Shown in pieces: positions 32,701-42,529 of a DNA stretch of 64,000 nt. A model generated the notes under the pieces. That model saw only the letters and a list, made by a program, of their open reading frames with translations. It made no database searches and was not told the origin of the DNA. Every line of letters starts with the position of its first letter. Position 1 is the stretch's first letter. Source of the stretch: Edaphochlamys debaryana (Eukaryota; Chlorophyta; Chlorophyceae; Chlamydomonadales); NCBI GenBank assembly GCA_016858145.1, contig JAEHOE010000059.1, forward strand, positions 653,656 to 717,655. The letters are read 5' to 3'. The position numbers and the translations under genes were made by a program.

Positions 32701-35070
32701 GCGCCTCCGTCGGCCGCCACGCCGCCGCCGGCACCCAGGTCGCCCAACCGGAGCCCCTCGCGGGTCCGCCTCTTGGCGGGGTCAGGCGGCTCGGCAAGCA
32801 ACGCTGGCGGCGGCAGCAGCTTTGGGTCCAACCCCATCGCCCCAAACCTCCCCGTGCTGCGGTTGCTGCGGACAGACGTGTCCTCACCGTCCCGCCGCAG
32901 CGCCGCCGTCAACAGCAGCCTCGACGCATCGCAAGGGGGCCCGGCCCTGTCGTCGCTCCTGCTCGTACGCGGCGGAGTGGATGGGTCCATCGATTTCGCT
33001 TCCGCTGGCGGCCTGATCATGCCGGACGGCAGCCCGGGCTCTCCCACGGTCCTGTCCCAGATACAGCGGGCCCATTCCCAGCGAACGCACCGGTACGGCA
33101 ACGGCGGCGGCGGCCATGCGGGCGGCGGCGCCGCCGGCAGCAACGGAGCGGGCGGGGGTGTGGGAGATGCGTCATCGGACGCAGACGATGAGGGCTCTGG
33201 CGGGCAGGCGACGGACGCGGGCCCGCCGACGGTCCGGCGGGCCGCCAAGCCGCCATCGGGCCCTGCGCCCGGGTCCCGTGGCGAGACCAGGCCTGGCGGC
33301 TCAGCGGCAACGGTGGCGGCGGCGAGGCGGGAGGCGGACCTACCGACGCCGCCGCCCATTCGAACTGGACGATCAACTGTTGTCGGTCAGCAGAATGGCC
33401 GCAACAGCCCCGCAGGCACGCCCACGAAAGCCGCCATTGCTGCCGCAGCAGCGGCGGCAGGGGGTGGCGGGTCGCGGCTCACACAGAGCCCCGGCCCGTC
33501 GGCGCGTGCCAGGCGGGCTGATGACCCAGGGACACCCAACCGCTTGGGCGGCGGCGGCAACAACGCGCCCGGCACGCCCTCACGCCAGGCGGCGGCGGCG
33601 GCGGCGGCAGCAGCTGCCGCTGCCTCGCCGGCTCGGCAGCGTCCCGGCGGCGGCGGCAGTGGCAGCGGTGCTGCGACGCCCACGCGCATCGCTGCTGCCG
33701 CCGCCCGTGCCGCTCGCGCCGGCGGCGGCGGTGGCGGCGGTGTCAGCAGCCCCGGCCGCGAGCGCCTGCCGCCGCTGGGCAGCAGCCCAGCCACCGGAGG
33801 CCGCATCGGCCCCCCGACCGCGCCGCCGGGCCGTGGCGGCCCTGCGCCTGGCGGCGCCCGCCGTCCGTCACGTGCCGGCCGCTCGTCCGTCGTGGCGGCG
33901 GGCGGCGGCGCCGGAGCGCTGGCCGCCACCAACGGGACGGTTGAGGCGGATGACGTGGAGGAGTCCATCGCGCTGGATGCGGGCGCATGGGGCGGATTCG
34001 GGGTGGACGAGGATGACGACATGCTGGGATCACGGCACTTCCGCCGTACGGCGGGATCCGCATCAGAGGGCGAAGGCGGCGGCGATATCCCTTCGGGGCC
34101 CTCGTTCGGGCAGGGCCTGGCAACGCTGGCGGGCGCTGGCGGCAGCGGGAATCTGGCAGACGGGTCCGGAGGTGCCACGCCGGATCGGAGCCCGGGCTGG
34201 GGCGTCAACGCAGGCCGGCACCTGCCGCCCATGGGCGCTGGCGGGCCGTCGCCACCCGGCACGGCTGCCGGCGGCGGCGGCGTTGCGTCCCCGGCCAAGC
34301 CGCTGTGGCCTGTGATGCCTCCGCCGGCGCCGTCCCACGACGACGTTCTGTCCCCGGGCATTCGCTACCAGAACCCCACCGCGGCGCCCCTCTCGCCGCC
34401 CATCCGCCGCAGCAACAACCGCAACCCCGGCGGCGCTGACGCGGCAAATGCCGCAACGGCGCCCCAGCCCGACCTGCAGCAACCCATGTTTACCGGCTTC
34501 TACACGCCGGGCTGGGGCCCGGACGGTAACGGATACGTTAACGGTTACGACGGTTACGGCGGTCTGGATACCTTCAACAGCGGCGGGCTCAGCAACCAGC
34601 CGCCGATCAGTACGGAACCGCTGGATCCGCTCCTGGACGAAGACGCGTTGCTGTTGGGCAATCTGCCCGACCTGGCGGCGTATGACTACGCGTACGGCAA
34701 GGACGGCGCGCCGTCAAAGCCCGCCGCTCCGGCTGGCGGCGCCGTCGGCGTGCAGTCCAGTGTGACGGACTGGAAGACGGTTGACCAACGGCCGACGCCA
34801 CCCGACCTGATGAGCGCCCACCGGCTGTACACGCCGCCTGTCGTACCAGCCAGCAAGGCGCTCGGCGTTGCCCTGGCGCAGCCTGCCGGCTCCAAAGCCG
34901 GCGGCGGCGGCGGGGCACCTCAGGTGTTCAAGATGAATGTGGCGGCGCCGCCACGCGACGGCGTCGTCGCGCCGGCCAACGGCGAGGCCATGCTCGACCT
35001 CGTGTACGACCCGGTCATCAACTGCTACTACGACAGCACGACAGGCCAGTACTACGAGCTTAAGAGCTAG
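29786..35070 (+). CDS. CFAP20DC: CFAP20 domain-containing protein with very long disordered tail
   Basis: Six exons: 29786-29908, 30232-30351, 30599-30709, 30858-31100, 31301-31971 and 32100-35070, 1412 residues. The first 199 residues match the CFAP20/DUF667 fold as found in CFAP20DC (human C3orf67). The start MFAAEYQGGSHVEILS fixes the initiator; then come NPLNAWRVSG, KGYVFVSAGG, LALPKDD, RRRIILSSS, TPLHAQVPF, PRDTWLNLVLPL, SLDSLQLAGTCRLRRIATL. CFAP20 itself is a ~190-residue inner-junction protein of ciliary doublet microtubules, so a cilium or microtubule role is expected. The remaining ~1200 residues are Gly/Ala/Pro/Ser-rich and disordered, with poly-Ala runs, a His-rich segment (from about residue 382), NGY repeats and a folded-looking end VYDPVINCYYDSTTGQYYEL. 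Exon 6 alone covers 990 codons. Confidence 0.85.
31847..31929 (+). other. His-rich segment in CFAP20DC
   Basis: From HGHHPPGHGHVHPHPP onward, about half of 27 residues are His, in HP/HG/HPH patterns that could bind Zn or Ni ions. The codons come from a CAC/CCC-rich low-complexity tract, so slippage alone could explain it. Confidence 0.6.
33590..33635 (+). repeat. (GGC)n trinucleotide tract coding poly-Ala
   Basis: A run of GCG/GCA/GCT codons gives about 14 Ala in a row in exon 6 of CFAP20DC. A similar poly-Ala run lies near 31610-31662 in exon 5. Both are in frame. Confidence 0.65.
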
Positions 35071-35838
35071 GCGGCCCAAGGGCCAGCCGGGGCCTGTGAG
35101 CAGCCGGGGCATGGCCGGAACCGGCAGCGGACCCCTCTGTTGGGGGCCTCATGGAGCACTGGGCGAAGGGCAGACGGGACAGCGCCACCCGCTGCAAGTG
35201 CATACAGAGTCTGCGGCAGAGGCTGAGTGCGAAGGGAAGGGGAGGAGGTAGGCCCTGCAGCGGTTGAGCCGTCTTGCAGGGCACAGATATGGGGGGTCCG
35301 ACTTCCGAGGCGCGCTGTTTTGGAGCAGTGACATAGCATGGCTCAGTGAGGGGGTACTGTCCCAAGCACTTGCAGAAAACTGGTCCGTCAACGAGGAGGC
35401 TGAGGGGCTGTACGTGTCGATGGGGGGTTGCGTGCTCGTAGGCAGGAGTTGGCCACACACTGAGCCCGCTCCGAAGGCGCGTTGGCATGTAGGGAGACGA
35501 GGGTGGCTACCCGAGCTCGGGGACAGCAGCTTTGGGATTCGGGAGGGTACGGTACTGCAGTCCGTTCTGGTTTGCCTCTTGTTGCGGCTCCGCCACTGGG
35601 CCGTACGTGTTCAGCGCTGCTCGTGTACGTGTGTGTCTGTGTGTTGAGCTGCCTGGGCTTGTCTCTCGGGATGCCTGGCGCAAGTTTCCTTGGGAACCCG
35701 GACCCGGGGGGGTTGCGGAATAGATACACTTGAGGGGAAGTGTGCACTGCGCTGCGAACAGCCCTCAGGCCATCTTCCGGTACTCATCTCGCGCGGCAAG
35801 GAGGCGGCCTGACGCTGCTTGACCGCTGTAACGTGTAA
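35071..35838 (+). terminator. CFAP20DC 3' UTR with paired TGTAA signals
   Basis: Two TGTAA motifs at 35827-35831 and 35834-35838, only 7 bp apart, end a ~770 base stretch with no coding sign. They are the likely polyadenylation signals. Further TGTAA motifs at about 36171 and 36183 are weaker alternatives. Confidence 0.5.
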
Positions 35839-37085
35839 CGGCTGGGGCCAAGCTGAGGGTGGTCAGACACGTATCCGAAGGTCCCCGACGGCTGACGGAG
35901 ACGGGGTGGACGCATTCCGGGGAGGCGCTTTGCTTGGGGTGGCTTCGGGCGAATTCGTCATGCTCGAGGGCATTGACCTTACGCCGCCTTCTGGTTTGCC
36001 AGGCAGGCCTAGCCTTTGACGAGTACGCAGACCGTGTACGCGAGCCGTCAATGCGCCTGTTTGTTGCGAGAAAACCTAGGACTGTCCTGCGGGGACGCCA
36101 ACCTGCCCAACGGCCCATCCACGTGACGTTGCCGCTTAGTCCTCCGCGCGCCCCACCGCCTCTCTTCATGTAATGCCTCTCCTGTAACAATCGTTCTTCG
36201 CTGCAGTTGTTCACACCTAGCTCAGTTCGCACGAGTACCGACGAGCTTAGGTCGCGGCAGTCATGGGCAGGCTATGCACGGCCTTGCCCAGGCCTACCTG
36301 TAGGAGATGACGCCAGCAAAACAGCAGTAGCCTATGCAAATGGACTGCCGCTCGTGGGCGCTGGTCCACATGACACTGCTAGTTTCCGCGCAGCTAGCGC
36401 TCGGCCAGCCATGGTGGTCATGGTCATCTACAATTGAAGCTGAGGGTTTACACTAGGTGCTGCGAGTTGAGGACGGCAGCGCAAGCCACGGCACACTTTC
36501 GCGTGGGCGTCGCCTTGGGGCCGAGCTCGCGGGCGGCGTGCACGCGCTTCTTGCAAAAGCACGGGACGGGTGAGTGAGACCTAGTACCTGGGTAGATACT
36601 GGGCTTGCCGGCCGTTTGTCGGCATGTTGCCCGTGCGGGTTCGGTCTGCTCAACAACTGCGAGCACTTGATAGAGGCGCAGGCCGGTCCTCAGGGTACGT
36701 CAATGGTGCTCGCGTACAGGCACAGATCCTCGAGGACCAAAACCCTGTCCGCCATGTCCAATAGGGGTGTTTCCATGGGAAAGCGGGCCGAGCATCCCCG
36801 ACCCCCCCGCCGTGGGCACCGCGTTTCCAGGCGCTTGCGTACTCGCGCTGTCCTATCCCGAGTGTATGGCATACTCTGGGCGCTCTGCTGTGCCACTCGG
36901 CGAAGCGTGGGGCTGCGTAAGCGTGGAGCGGACCCACCCCGACTCAATTGCGACTAGGTTGTGCAAACGCGGTCGGCCCCGCCCGCGTCCGGCCCCCGAG
37001 TGTTGTAGCTAGCAAATGATGACAAGGCACAGTGCCCTCAGCTTGTTTTCAGCCAAGTGGTACACTGCGGCTGGGCCGCGACGCC
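35839..37085. other. Intergenic spacer left of the tandem array
   Basis: Moderate GC content with no recognisable exon. Open frames on both strands (for example 35765-36232 minus and 36574-36957 plus) have no known motif. The sequence is single-copy within the window and ends abruptly where the repeat unit begins. Confidence 0.35.
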
Positions 37086-37891
37086 CACTACCGCCTAAAA
37101 GTCTTCGGAAACTTGAGCACCCTCGCAGTCGCTGCGCGGGCCCTGTTTGTCTTCCAAGCATCAAAATTGCATCTTCCCTACAGCATGAGCCGCTCAAACC
37201 TTGCAGCCGTGGCCTCTAGCGCCCAGACAGGTTTGCCGTACGTTTGCTCGCACTGCCAGGGTCGGCACCTAGGGACTGCACAGCGTGTCGTTCGTACAAA
37301 AGGCGAGGCAATGCTCTACTGGCTTGGGCTGGTCGCTTGGGAAGGCGCGCTCATGGTGTGGCCGGCCTTGCCCAGTCCCGCGCTCTTGGGCGTACACAGT
37401 TCCCTGGCAGCACAACCTCCTGTAAGCCCCACGTCCATCGCCCTTAAGCGAGTGGCCGCGGGGGGCGCTGCGGAGCCCGAGGGGGCGCATCCTGTGGTGA
37501 GGGTGTGTGCTGGTACCGTGCCCGCAGGGGGAAGGCAAGGGTTTTCCCCACCCCGCCTCCAGCCCCTGTCATGCTCCCCCCATATGCACAGGGACTCTGT
37601 AAGCTTGCTTGGTGCGCGGGGGGGACTGCGGGGGGTAAGCATTTCTTAGGGGCGGCATGGGCGCTGCGGCATGGGGTAGGCACGTCGGTGGACCCCGGCA
37701 CGCATCAGAGCGCGCCGTCTCGCTGTCGGCCTAAGGCTTCCACTCCGCGCACTCGCTCACACAAGCTTACCTTCCTACTCAATAGAAGACGTGGTGTTCA
37801 GCCCTCAAGCTACAGCGCATTTTAAGCACGGCGCCGCGACAGACGGCTCGAGCCGCAAAGCCAAGTTTCCGACGACTTTTAGGAGGCAGTG
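37086..37891. mobile_element. Block A: CACTA-like non-autonomous element (first copy)
   Basis: The left end (37086-37115) begins CACTACCGCC and the right end (37862-37891), read as reverse complement, begins CACTGCCTCC. The two 30 bp arms match at 27 positions, sharing CCTAAAAGTC and TCGGAAACTTG. CACTA/G termini are typical of EnSpm/CACTA transposons. The block codes for nothing recognisable; a plus-strand frame (178 codons in later copies) seems incidental. Three-base target duplications expected for CACTA elements are not seen at either edge, which may reflect the tandem rearrangement. This copy is the only one whose left flank is unique sequence. Confidence 0.6.
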
Positions 37892-38584
37892 AGGCCGAGC
37901 GGCCCCGTCACGGTTTCGCAGCAAAAGCTTCGCTAGATCGAAGCCCGTAAGCTCGCAGGCTACGTCTCAGTGACATCAACTCGCTTGTGCGTCTCCGGCA
38001 GCGCGGAGGGGCTTGTCGGAAGGCTCTGAGCCGGCGCCAGCTTAGCGCAATCGAGGATGGCGTTGCGCGGAGGGCTCTGGATAAAGCTGGCGACCTGGGT
38101 CCACGCTCTGTTATGACTACAGGTGTGTGCAGATAAGCGCATAGCATCGGTTAGAAGCGGCTTGACGCGGCGACCATCACCGCGACCGTTCGGCACGCGG
38201 GGCCCCGCCTCCCCCCGCGTCCCGCACTCCCCGACTCCCGCACAACGGAATCGCGCATCCGCTATCCAGGGGGATCAGCCCCCGACTTCGCCACCAGCAG
38301 CAATATCGTATAAGCAGTCGTGACACGCGTTTCCCCTGCTAACCCCCTCGTCACGGCTTCAGACACGTCCATCCCACGCGGGCCGACATGCCAGACAAGC
38401 CCCCCTTGCCTCACTCTGAGGCGGTGCCCCGCCTGGCTCCACCGCAATAATACAAACGTTATAAGCATGATAGGTAGTTAACCTGATGCGTGCTTGCTCA
38501 GCTGCTCCAGCGTCCTGTGCCCCCTGTACACCTTCCTGGCCCATGCTTTCCCTTGCTCGACTCTTCCCTCTCTCCCCTCGACTA

Positions 38585-38608
38585 TCCCTCCCTCCCTCCC
38601 TCCCTGTC
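38585..38608. repeat. (CCCT)n microsatellite inside block B
   Basis: A short CCCT tract lies just downstream of the array ORF stop. It recurs in each unit with small length changes (for example an extra C near 54,925). Confidence 0.7.
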
Positions 38609-38663
38609 CCCTCCCGCGCGCCGCCTCTCGCCCGCAGGCCCGCCTCCAGCTCGCAGGCCCGCC

Positions 38664-39545
38664 TCAGCGCAGCTTCTTCTCTGGGTAGTTGCCCTCCGCC
38701 TTGATGATTGCCGGCAGCACCTCCAGAAAGAGCCGGTGGGTAGTGTTGCGAACCCAGTCATTCGTGATGACCTTGCCCGGGCCCTCGAAGAGCCGCCGCA
38801 GCTCCGTGGTGTAGATGCTCAGCTGGTCACCGGTTGCCGACCGGTGGTTGTTGATGATGCTGAGGCTTGCTGCCCCATGCCCCCTTCTGCTTCTCCACCC
38901 GCCCTGACCAGCCCCTCTTGCCTCGCTGCAGCTGTCCAGGAGATCCTTGAACTCGGGGACCGCCAGCATCGCCTCCTTGCTGCTGGGCGCCTTGTCGAGC
39001 ACCATTGCTAGTGCGAGCAGGGCTTTCGCCTCCGGCACCTTCCGTGGGGCCCCAGAGCGTGGCGCGTCCTGGACCCCAGATGCCCCTCTGTTGGGCTCCA
39101 GCCGCGCAGCCCAGCGCCGGCACAGCTCTTCCGGCTTCTTTGGTGGCTCCACGTCTGGGTTCACCGCCAGCCACTCCCCCAGCAGCCGTGCTGCTTCGGG
39201 ACCCCACTCTGAGTTGGGATGGGTGGCCTCGGCCGTATGCGCGGCTTTAACAGCCGCCAGACGCAGGCGGTGCTTGACAGCTGTTCTGTCACGCTTGGCT
39301 GCCGCCTCGGCCCTCAGCTCGTCCTTGTCCCGCTTGGGGCCGCGGTGCCGCCTCTCTTTAGCAGCCGGCGCCGCGGCCCCCTCTCCCGGGGGCGTGTCCA
39401 CCTCACCCCCAGACTCCACGGCCTCTGCCTCATCCCCCTCCGTGCCCGCACCCTCGTCGGCCTGCTGTGCAACCCCAGCTGCCTCCCCCGCGCTGCTGGC
39501 TGCCTGCTCGCCTGATAACGCCTGATCCCGAGCGTGTTTCACCAT
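38664..39545 (-). CDS. Array ORF copy 1: transposase-like helix-turn-helix protein without DDE domain
   Basis: From the ATG at 39545 the frame gives 293 residues; it is open further upstream, but a strong pyrimidine tract and CCGCAG directly precede this ATG, suggesting an acceptor and an earlier non-coding or coding exon. The first third is acidic and Ala/Glu-rich. A basic stretch (AKERRHRGPKRDKDELRAEA) could be a nuclear localisation signal. The core EELCRRWAARLEPN...VQDAPRSGAPRKV resembles the helix-turn-helix end of Tc1/mariner-type transposases, whose PRSGRP motif links to the next helix. The C-terminus (ITNDWVRNTTHRLFLEVLPA) is helical and ends before any DDE catalytic region. A DNA-binding relic or repressor-like protein is possible; activity is unknown. 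Confidence 0.45.
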   Translation of the reverse strand: MVKHARDQALSGEQAASSAGEAAGVAQQADEGAGTEGDEAEAVESGGEVDTPPGEGAAAPAAKERRHRGPKRDKDELRAEAAAKRDRTAVKHRLRLAAVKAAHTAEATHPNSEWGPEAARLLGEWLAVNPDVEPPKKPEELCRRWAARLEPNRGASGVQDAPRSGAPRKVPEAKALLALAMVLDKAPSSKEAMLAVPEFKDLLDSCSEARGAGQGGWRSRRGHGAASLSIINNHRSATGDQLSIYTTELRRLFEGPGKVITNDWVRNTTHRLFLEVLPAIIKAEGNYPEKKLR

Positions 39546-39807
39546 CTGCGGGGGGAAGGGGGAAGGGGTAGAAGGGGGGATCATTGCAGGGCAGCGAAAC
39601 ACACACGAGGTGGTTGTAACCGTTGTACGAGCACGGTTATGACAGGTACAACTGTCAACCAAGCTTGGGTTGGTTAGCGTTTGTAGAGTTTGTTGCTGGT
39701 GCTGGCTGGGGGGCTGGAGGGCGTGCGGGGGCCAGGGGCAGGCGGGGAGCCAGACACGCACATGGCATGCACGGCATGCCACGCCCAGCACAATCTGAGC
39801 GCCATCT

Positions 39808-42529
39808 CACTACCGCCTAAAAGTCTTCGGAAACTTGAGCACCCTCGCAGTCGCTGCGCGGGCCCTGTTTGTCTTCCAAGCATCAAAATTGCATCTTCCC
39901 TACAGCATGAGCCGCTCAAACCTTGCAGCCGTGGCCTCTAGCGCCCAGACAGGTTTGCCGTACGTTTGCTCGCACTGCCAGGGTCGGCACCTAGGGACTG
40001 CACAGCGTGTCGTTCGTACAAAAGGCGAGGCAATGCTCTACTGGCTTGGGCTGGTCGCTTGGGAAGGCGCGCTCATGGTGTGGCCGGCCTTGCCCAGTCC
40101 CGCGCTCTTGGGCGTACACAGTTCCCTGGCAGCACAACCTCCTGTAAGCCCCACGTCCATCGCCCTTAAGCGAGTGGCCGCGGGGGGCGCTGCGGAGCCC
40201 GAGGGGGCGCATCCTGTGGTGAGGGTGTGTGCTGGTACCGTGCCCGCAGGGGGAAGGCAAGGGTTTTCCCCACCCCGCCTCCAGCCCCTGTCATGCTCCC
40301 CCCATATGCACAGGGACTCTGTAAGCTTGCTTGGTGCGCGGGGGGGACTGCGGGGGGTAAGCATTTCTTAGGGGCGGCATGGGCGCTGCGGCATGGGGTA
40401 GGCACGTCGGTGGACCCCGGCACGCATCAGAGCGCGCCGTCTCGCTGTCGGCCTAAGGCTTCCACTCCGCGCACTCGCTCACACAAGCTTACCTTCCTAC
40501 TCAATAGAAGACGTGGTGTTCAGCCCTCAAGCTACAGCGCATTTTAAGCACGGCGCCGCGACAGACGGCTCGAGCCGCAAAGCCAAGTTTCCGACGACTT
40601 TTAGGAGGCAGTGAGGCCGAGCGGCCCCGTCACGGTTTCGCAGCAAAAGCTTCGCTAGATCGAAGCCCGTAAGCTCGCAGGCTACGTCTCAGTGACATCA
40701 ACTCGCTTGTGCGTCTCCGGCAGCGCGGAGGGGCTTGTCGGAAGGCTCTGAGCCGGCGCCAGCTTAGCGCAATCGAGGATGGCGTTGCGCGGAGGGCTCT
40801 GGATAAAGCTGGCGACCTGGGTCCACGCTCTGTTATGACTACAGGTGTGTGCAGATAAGCGCATAGCATCGGTTAGAAGCGGCTTGACGCGGCGACCATC
40901 ACCGCGACCGTTCGGCACGCGGGGCCCCGCCTCCCCCCGCGTCCCGCACTCCCCGACTCCCGCACAACGGAATCGCGCATCCGCTATCCAGGGGGATCAG
41001 CCCCCGACTTCGCCACCAGCAGCAATATCGTATAAGCAGTCGTGACACGCGTTTCCCCTGCTAACCCCCTCGTCACGGCTTCAGACACGTCCATCCCACG
41101 CGGGCCGACATGCCAGACAAGCCCCCCTTGCCTCACTCTGAGGCGGTGCCCCGCCTGGCTCCACCGCAATAATACAAACGTTATAAGCATGATAGGTAGT
41201 TAACCTGATGCGTGCTTGCTCAGCTGCTCCAGCGTCCTGTGCCCCCTGTACACCTTCCTGGCCCATGCTTTCCCTTGCTCGACTCTTCCCTCTCTCCCCT
41301 CGACTATCCCTCCCTCCCTCCCTCCCTGTCCCCTCCCGCGCGCCGCCTCTCGCCCGCAGGCCCGCCTCCAGCTCGCAGGCCCGCCTCAGCGCAGCTTCTT
41401 CTCTGGGTAGTTGCCCTCCGCCTTGATGATTGCCGGCAGCACCTCCAGAAAGAGCCGGTGGGTAGTGTTGCGAACCCAGTCATTCGTGATGACCTTGCCC
41501 GGGCCCTCGAAGAGCCGCCGCAGCTCCGTGGTGTAGATGCTCAGCTGGTCACCGGTTGCCGACCGGTGGTTGTTGATGATGCTGAGGCTTGCTGCCCCAT
41601 GCCCCCTTCTGCTTCTCCACCCGCCCTGACCAGCCCCTCTTGCCTCGCTGCAGCTGTCCAGGAGATCCTTGAACTCGGGGACCGCCAGCATCGCCTCCTT
41701 GCTGCTGGGCGCCTTGTCGAGCACCATTGCTAGTGCGAGCAGGGCTTTCGCCTCCGGCACCTTCCGTGGGGCCCCAGAGCGTGGCGCGTCCTGGACCCCA
41801 GATGCCCCTCTGTTGGGCTCCAGCCGCGCAGCCCAGCGCCGGCACAGCTCTTCCGGCTTCTTTGGTGGCTCCACGTCTGGGTTCACCGCCAGCCACTCCC
41901 CCAGCAGCCGTGCTGCTTCGGGACCCCACTCTGAGTTGGGATGGGTGGCCTCGGCCGTATGCGCGGCTTTAACAGCCGCCAGACGCAGGCGGTGCTTGAC
42001 AGCTGTTCTGTCACGCTTGGCTGCCGCCTCGGCCCTCAGCTCGTCCTTGTCCCGCTTGGGGCCGCGGTGCCGCCTCTCTTTAGCAGCCGGCGCCGCGGCC
42101 CCCTCTCCCGGGGGCGTGTCCACCTCACCCCCAGACTCCACGGCCTCTGCCTCATCCCCCTCCGTGCCCGCACCCTCGTCGGCCTGCTGTGCAACCCCAG
42201 CTGCCTCCCCCGCGCTGCTGGCTGCCTGCTCGCCTGATAACGCCTGATCCCGAGCGTGTTTCACCATCTGCGGGGGGAAGGGGGAAGGGGTAGAAGGGGG
42301 GATCATTGCAGGGCAGCGAAACACACACGAGGTGGTTGTAACCGTTGTACGAGCACGGTTATGACAGGTACAACTGTCAACCAAGCTTGGGTTGGTTAGC
42401 GTTTGTAGAGTTTGTTGCTGGTGCTGGCTGGGGGGCTGGAGGGCGTGCGGGGGCCAGGGGCAGGCGGGGAGCCAGACACGCACATGGCATGCACGGCATG
42501 CCACGCCCAGCACAATCTGAGCGCCATCT
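39808..42529. repeat. Array unit 2
   Basis: Complete, with block A at 39808-40613. It has the same diagnostic variants as unit 1. Confidence 0.9.
41386..42267 (-). CDS. Array ORF copy 2
   Basis: Identical protein to copy 1. Intact frame. Confidence 0.42.
   Translation of the reverse strand: MVKHARDQALSGEQAASSAGEAAGVAQQADEGAGTEGDEAEAVESGGEVDTPPGEGAAAPAAKERRHRGPKRDKDELRAEAAAKRDRTAVKHRLRLAAVKAAHTAEATHPNSEWGPEAARLLGEWLAVNPDVEPPKKPEELCRRWAARLEPNRGASGVQDAPRSGAPRKVPEAKALLALAMVLDKAPSSKEAMLAVPEFKDLLDSCSEARGAGQGGWRSRRGHGAASLSIINNHRSATGDQLSIYTTELRRLFEGPGKVITNDWVRNTTHRLFLEVLPAIIKAEGNYPEKKLR

Larger units (their letters stand above)
37086..39807. repeat. Array unit 1
   Basis: Complete unit. Block A carries the T variant (GGCCCTGTTTG) and the CTGCCAGG variant. 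Block B spans 37892-39807. Confidence 0.9.

Noticed and set aside
31136..34482. Long open frames on other strands and frames across the CFAP20DC tail
   Set aside because: GGC/GCC-rich DNA leaves all frames open. Only the frame continuous with the CFAP20 domain and the YYELKS end has phase-consistent exons.
39835..40371. Plus-strand 178-codon frame in block A as a gene
   Set aside because: It overlaps the inverted-repeat element, has no recognisable domain and no start context, and the diagnostic variants change its residues freely (Leu/Pro, Cys/Ser).
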